The position numbers were made by a program, and so were the translations under genes. DNA of 64,000 nt, from assembly GCA_005406025.1 (NCBI GenBank), contig BGZK01000014.1, positions 1,209,116 to 1,273,115 on the forward strand. The letters are read 5' to 3'. The notes below the pieces were generated by a model. It had not been told where the DNA came from and searched no databases. It saw nothing but the letters and a program-made list of their open reading frames with translations. This DNA comes from Eumeta japonica (taxonomy: Eukaryota > Arthropoda > Insecta > Lepidoptera > Psychidae). Below are positions 62,425 to 64,000 of the stretch, piece by piece; within the stretch, counting starts at the first letter, position 1, and every line of letters starts with the position of its first letter.

Positions 62425-64000
62425 TTTTTTGTTAAAATTTTTGTTTTTTTTTAGGATGAACGGTTGCTTTTAATTTGCACCAGTCTACTAAAATTTGGTT
62501 TCTTAAAAAGCGACATCTGTATGCACTCTCTCGCCGAGTCACGTAATTAGGACGCAGTAGAAAAGACTAAGTAACGCTCGAATTACGGGGACGAAACTTT
62601 TTAATTGAGGGTATATCTAAGCTCTGCCTCTTCTACAGCCTCCACTCCGTCTGAGCTTCAACGACGTCCGGGACGCTCCGGTAAAATTAATTATTCACAA
62701 AGACAAATCCGATTTTTCTGGCCGTTTCCCCGCACCTTCTTTCTTTTACGTTTCGCGGCAATTCCAGTCGAGATTTAGATTCGGGATTTTATTTTTCTTT
62801 TGCGTTTAGCGTCATTACGTAAATTACTTCCTTAAAAAAATAAGCGGATGTATATAAATGTTTTCTTTCAATGTGTAGGCAGTGCTTGTACATTTTAGAC
62901 GCACGTTTCGTTATCGCCGTGTTGCGTTCTCGTCGGCCCGCTGTAGTGACGTCATAATCTCCTGCAAACTTTTGTTTCAGTTTGAGGGCGTTGGGTTTTA
63001 TGCTATTTGCACTGAACTGATGCCGTGTTTTGGGCTGTATTGTATCTAATTTTACATTGTATTTATTTACATTTATGGGTCAAAGTAAAAATAATGAGTT
63101 ATATGTTCATCATACCGGTAAAAATGTTTACAAATATGATGTCTCCGCGTGTGGTATTCTATAATATTGGCCAGTCACCGTACTATTTATTTTGAAAAAG
63201 TCGTACCCGAAACAGATTTTGGCGGAGAAAGCGGACAAACATGAAATTTTTTGATATAATTTCCAGCCAATATTTACTACAATATTGCATCAACGCAACA
63301 AGCATCTTACGATTTACTGTTGAATAAATTTGTCGAGATTTTTTATTCATAGGCGTTAGTTTTTCGGGGAAATTCTAGAATTAAAAGGACAGGTAGCGAA
63401 GGGGATGAACCTACAGTCTAGCATCCATGAGCCGCGGTCATTAAAAAATCTATGAATCTGAAAGGTTTATATACGTAAATGCACTATGTCAATCGAGAAG
63501 CAGGTTAACAGTGACCCAAACAATTACTCATGAACACCTCTCTTTGATGCCGTTGAAAAAGGAACGTCAGTGATTCGCGAGTGAGGTGATAAAAGGTTAT
63601 TATATCACCATAACCTAAAAGCTAATAGACTTTAGTTAACTTTTAAAATATGCCAACTTTGAGGAAGTTTCAAGAATTGTTAGAAAAAATTGGCCATTCC
63701 AAGCAAAAGTTTGACTAATATAATTAATTTTTGAATGAAAGAGAATCAATATTTTGCTCGTCTTAACCAAATATTGGTTTGATTAACACGATTGGTTAAA
63801 TTATACGCATTACTTGTTAATATGATTAATTACTCAGCTATTACAATAATTTTTTTTAATCGAGTTGAATTCGAACTGGGTTAGATATATTTTTTTTCAA
63901 TGTGGCGTGGTGTACAATAAAAACCTTATCTTAGATGTTTTTTATTTTCTAGAATTTGTTATGTTTTAAAGGTCCCATTAAAGGATTTTCTAGATTAAAA
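62425..64000. other. Intron stretch to the window end
   Basis: No exon recognised. A GC-balanced patch at 62.58-62.98 kb includes CRE-like TGACGTCA (62947-62954) and AAAATTAATTATTC. The shared downstream dystrophin exon was not found here. Confidence 0.45.

Noticed and set aside
42977..64000. Search for the next shared dystrophin exon
   Set aside because: No segment with the expected continuation of the spectrin-like repeat and matching phase was seen; it probably lies beyond the window.

Overview
The window is AT-rich eukaryotic DNA from an insect, most likely a moth or butterfly (Lepidoptera). That placement is an inference. It rests on one recognisable insect-type gene with very large introns, and on interspersed sequences of kinds common in lepidopteran genomes: mariner remnants, Helitron- and hAT-like short elements, a 5'-truncated non-LTR retrotransposon, and a repeat family with AACCGACTT-type ends. 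There are no prokaryotic-style genes, rRNA genes or CRISPR arrays.

Only two coding segments are well supported, both on the + strand and apparently of the same gene, dystrophin (Dys). The first, at about 12.7 kb, is a 106-base internal exon encoding part of a spectrin-like repeat. It resembles the repeat in the distal rod of vertebrate dystrophin. The second, at about 42.3 kb, is a 718-base open first exon. It begins with an ATG preceded by an in-frame stop and ends at a strong donor, GTGAGT. It encodes 239 mostly disordered residues. Both exons end in the same phase, one base into a codon with that base a G, so both can join the same downstream exon, which lies beyond the window. The simplest model is an internal promoter in a dystrophin intron that starts a short isoform, comparable to the short isoforms of fly Dys.

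Layout. 1-12.7 kb: upstream intron with a Helitron-like element, a hAT-like MITE and a miRNA-like hairpin. 12.8-42.2 kb: a 29.5 kb intron holding a tRNA pseudogene, a tRNA-derived SINE head, a reversed LINE fragment, copies of the AACCGACTT family, a 390-base foldback element, GC-rich islands, an X-box motif, and two unexplained minus-strand open islands at 37.6-38.3 kb. 42.3 kb: the alternative first exon. 43-64 kb: intron with two back-to-back perfect hairpins, an RTE-type LINE remnant, a SINE-like unit ending in a hairpin, two dead mariners on opposite strands, and a full-length-looking AACCGACTT element. Long (AT)n tracts are scattered throughout.

The most useful observations are the phase-matched alternative first exon, the candidate nested minus-strand exons, and a set of near-perfect hairpins. 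One of these sits inside a dead mariner and looks like an inverted copy of the adjacent transposase sequence.
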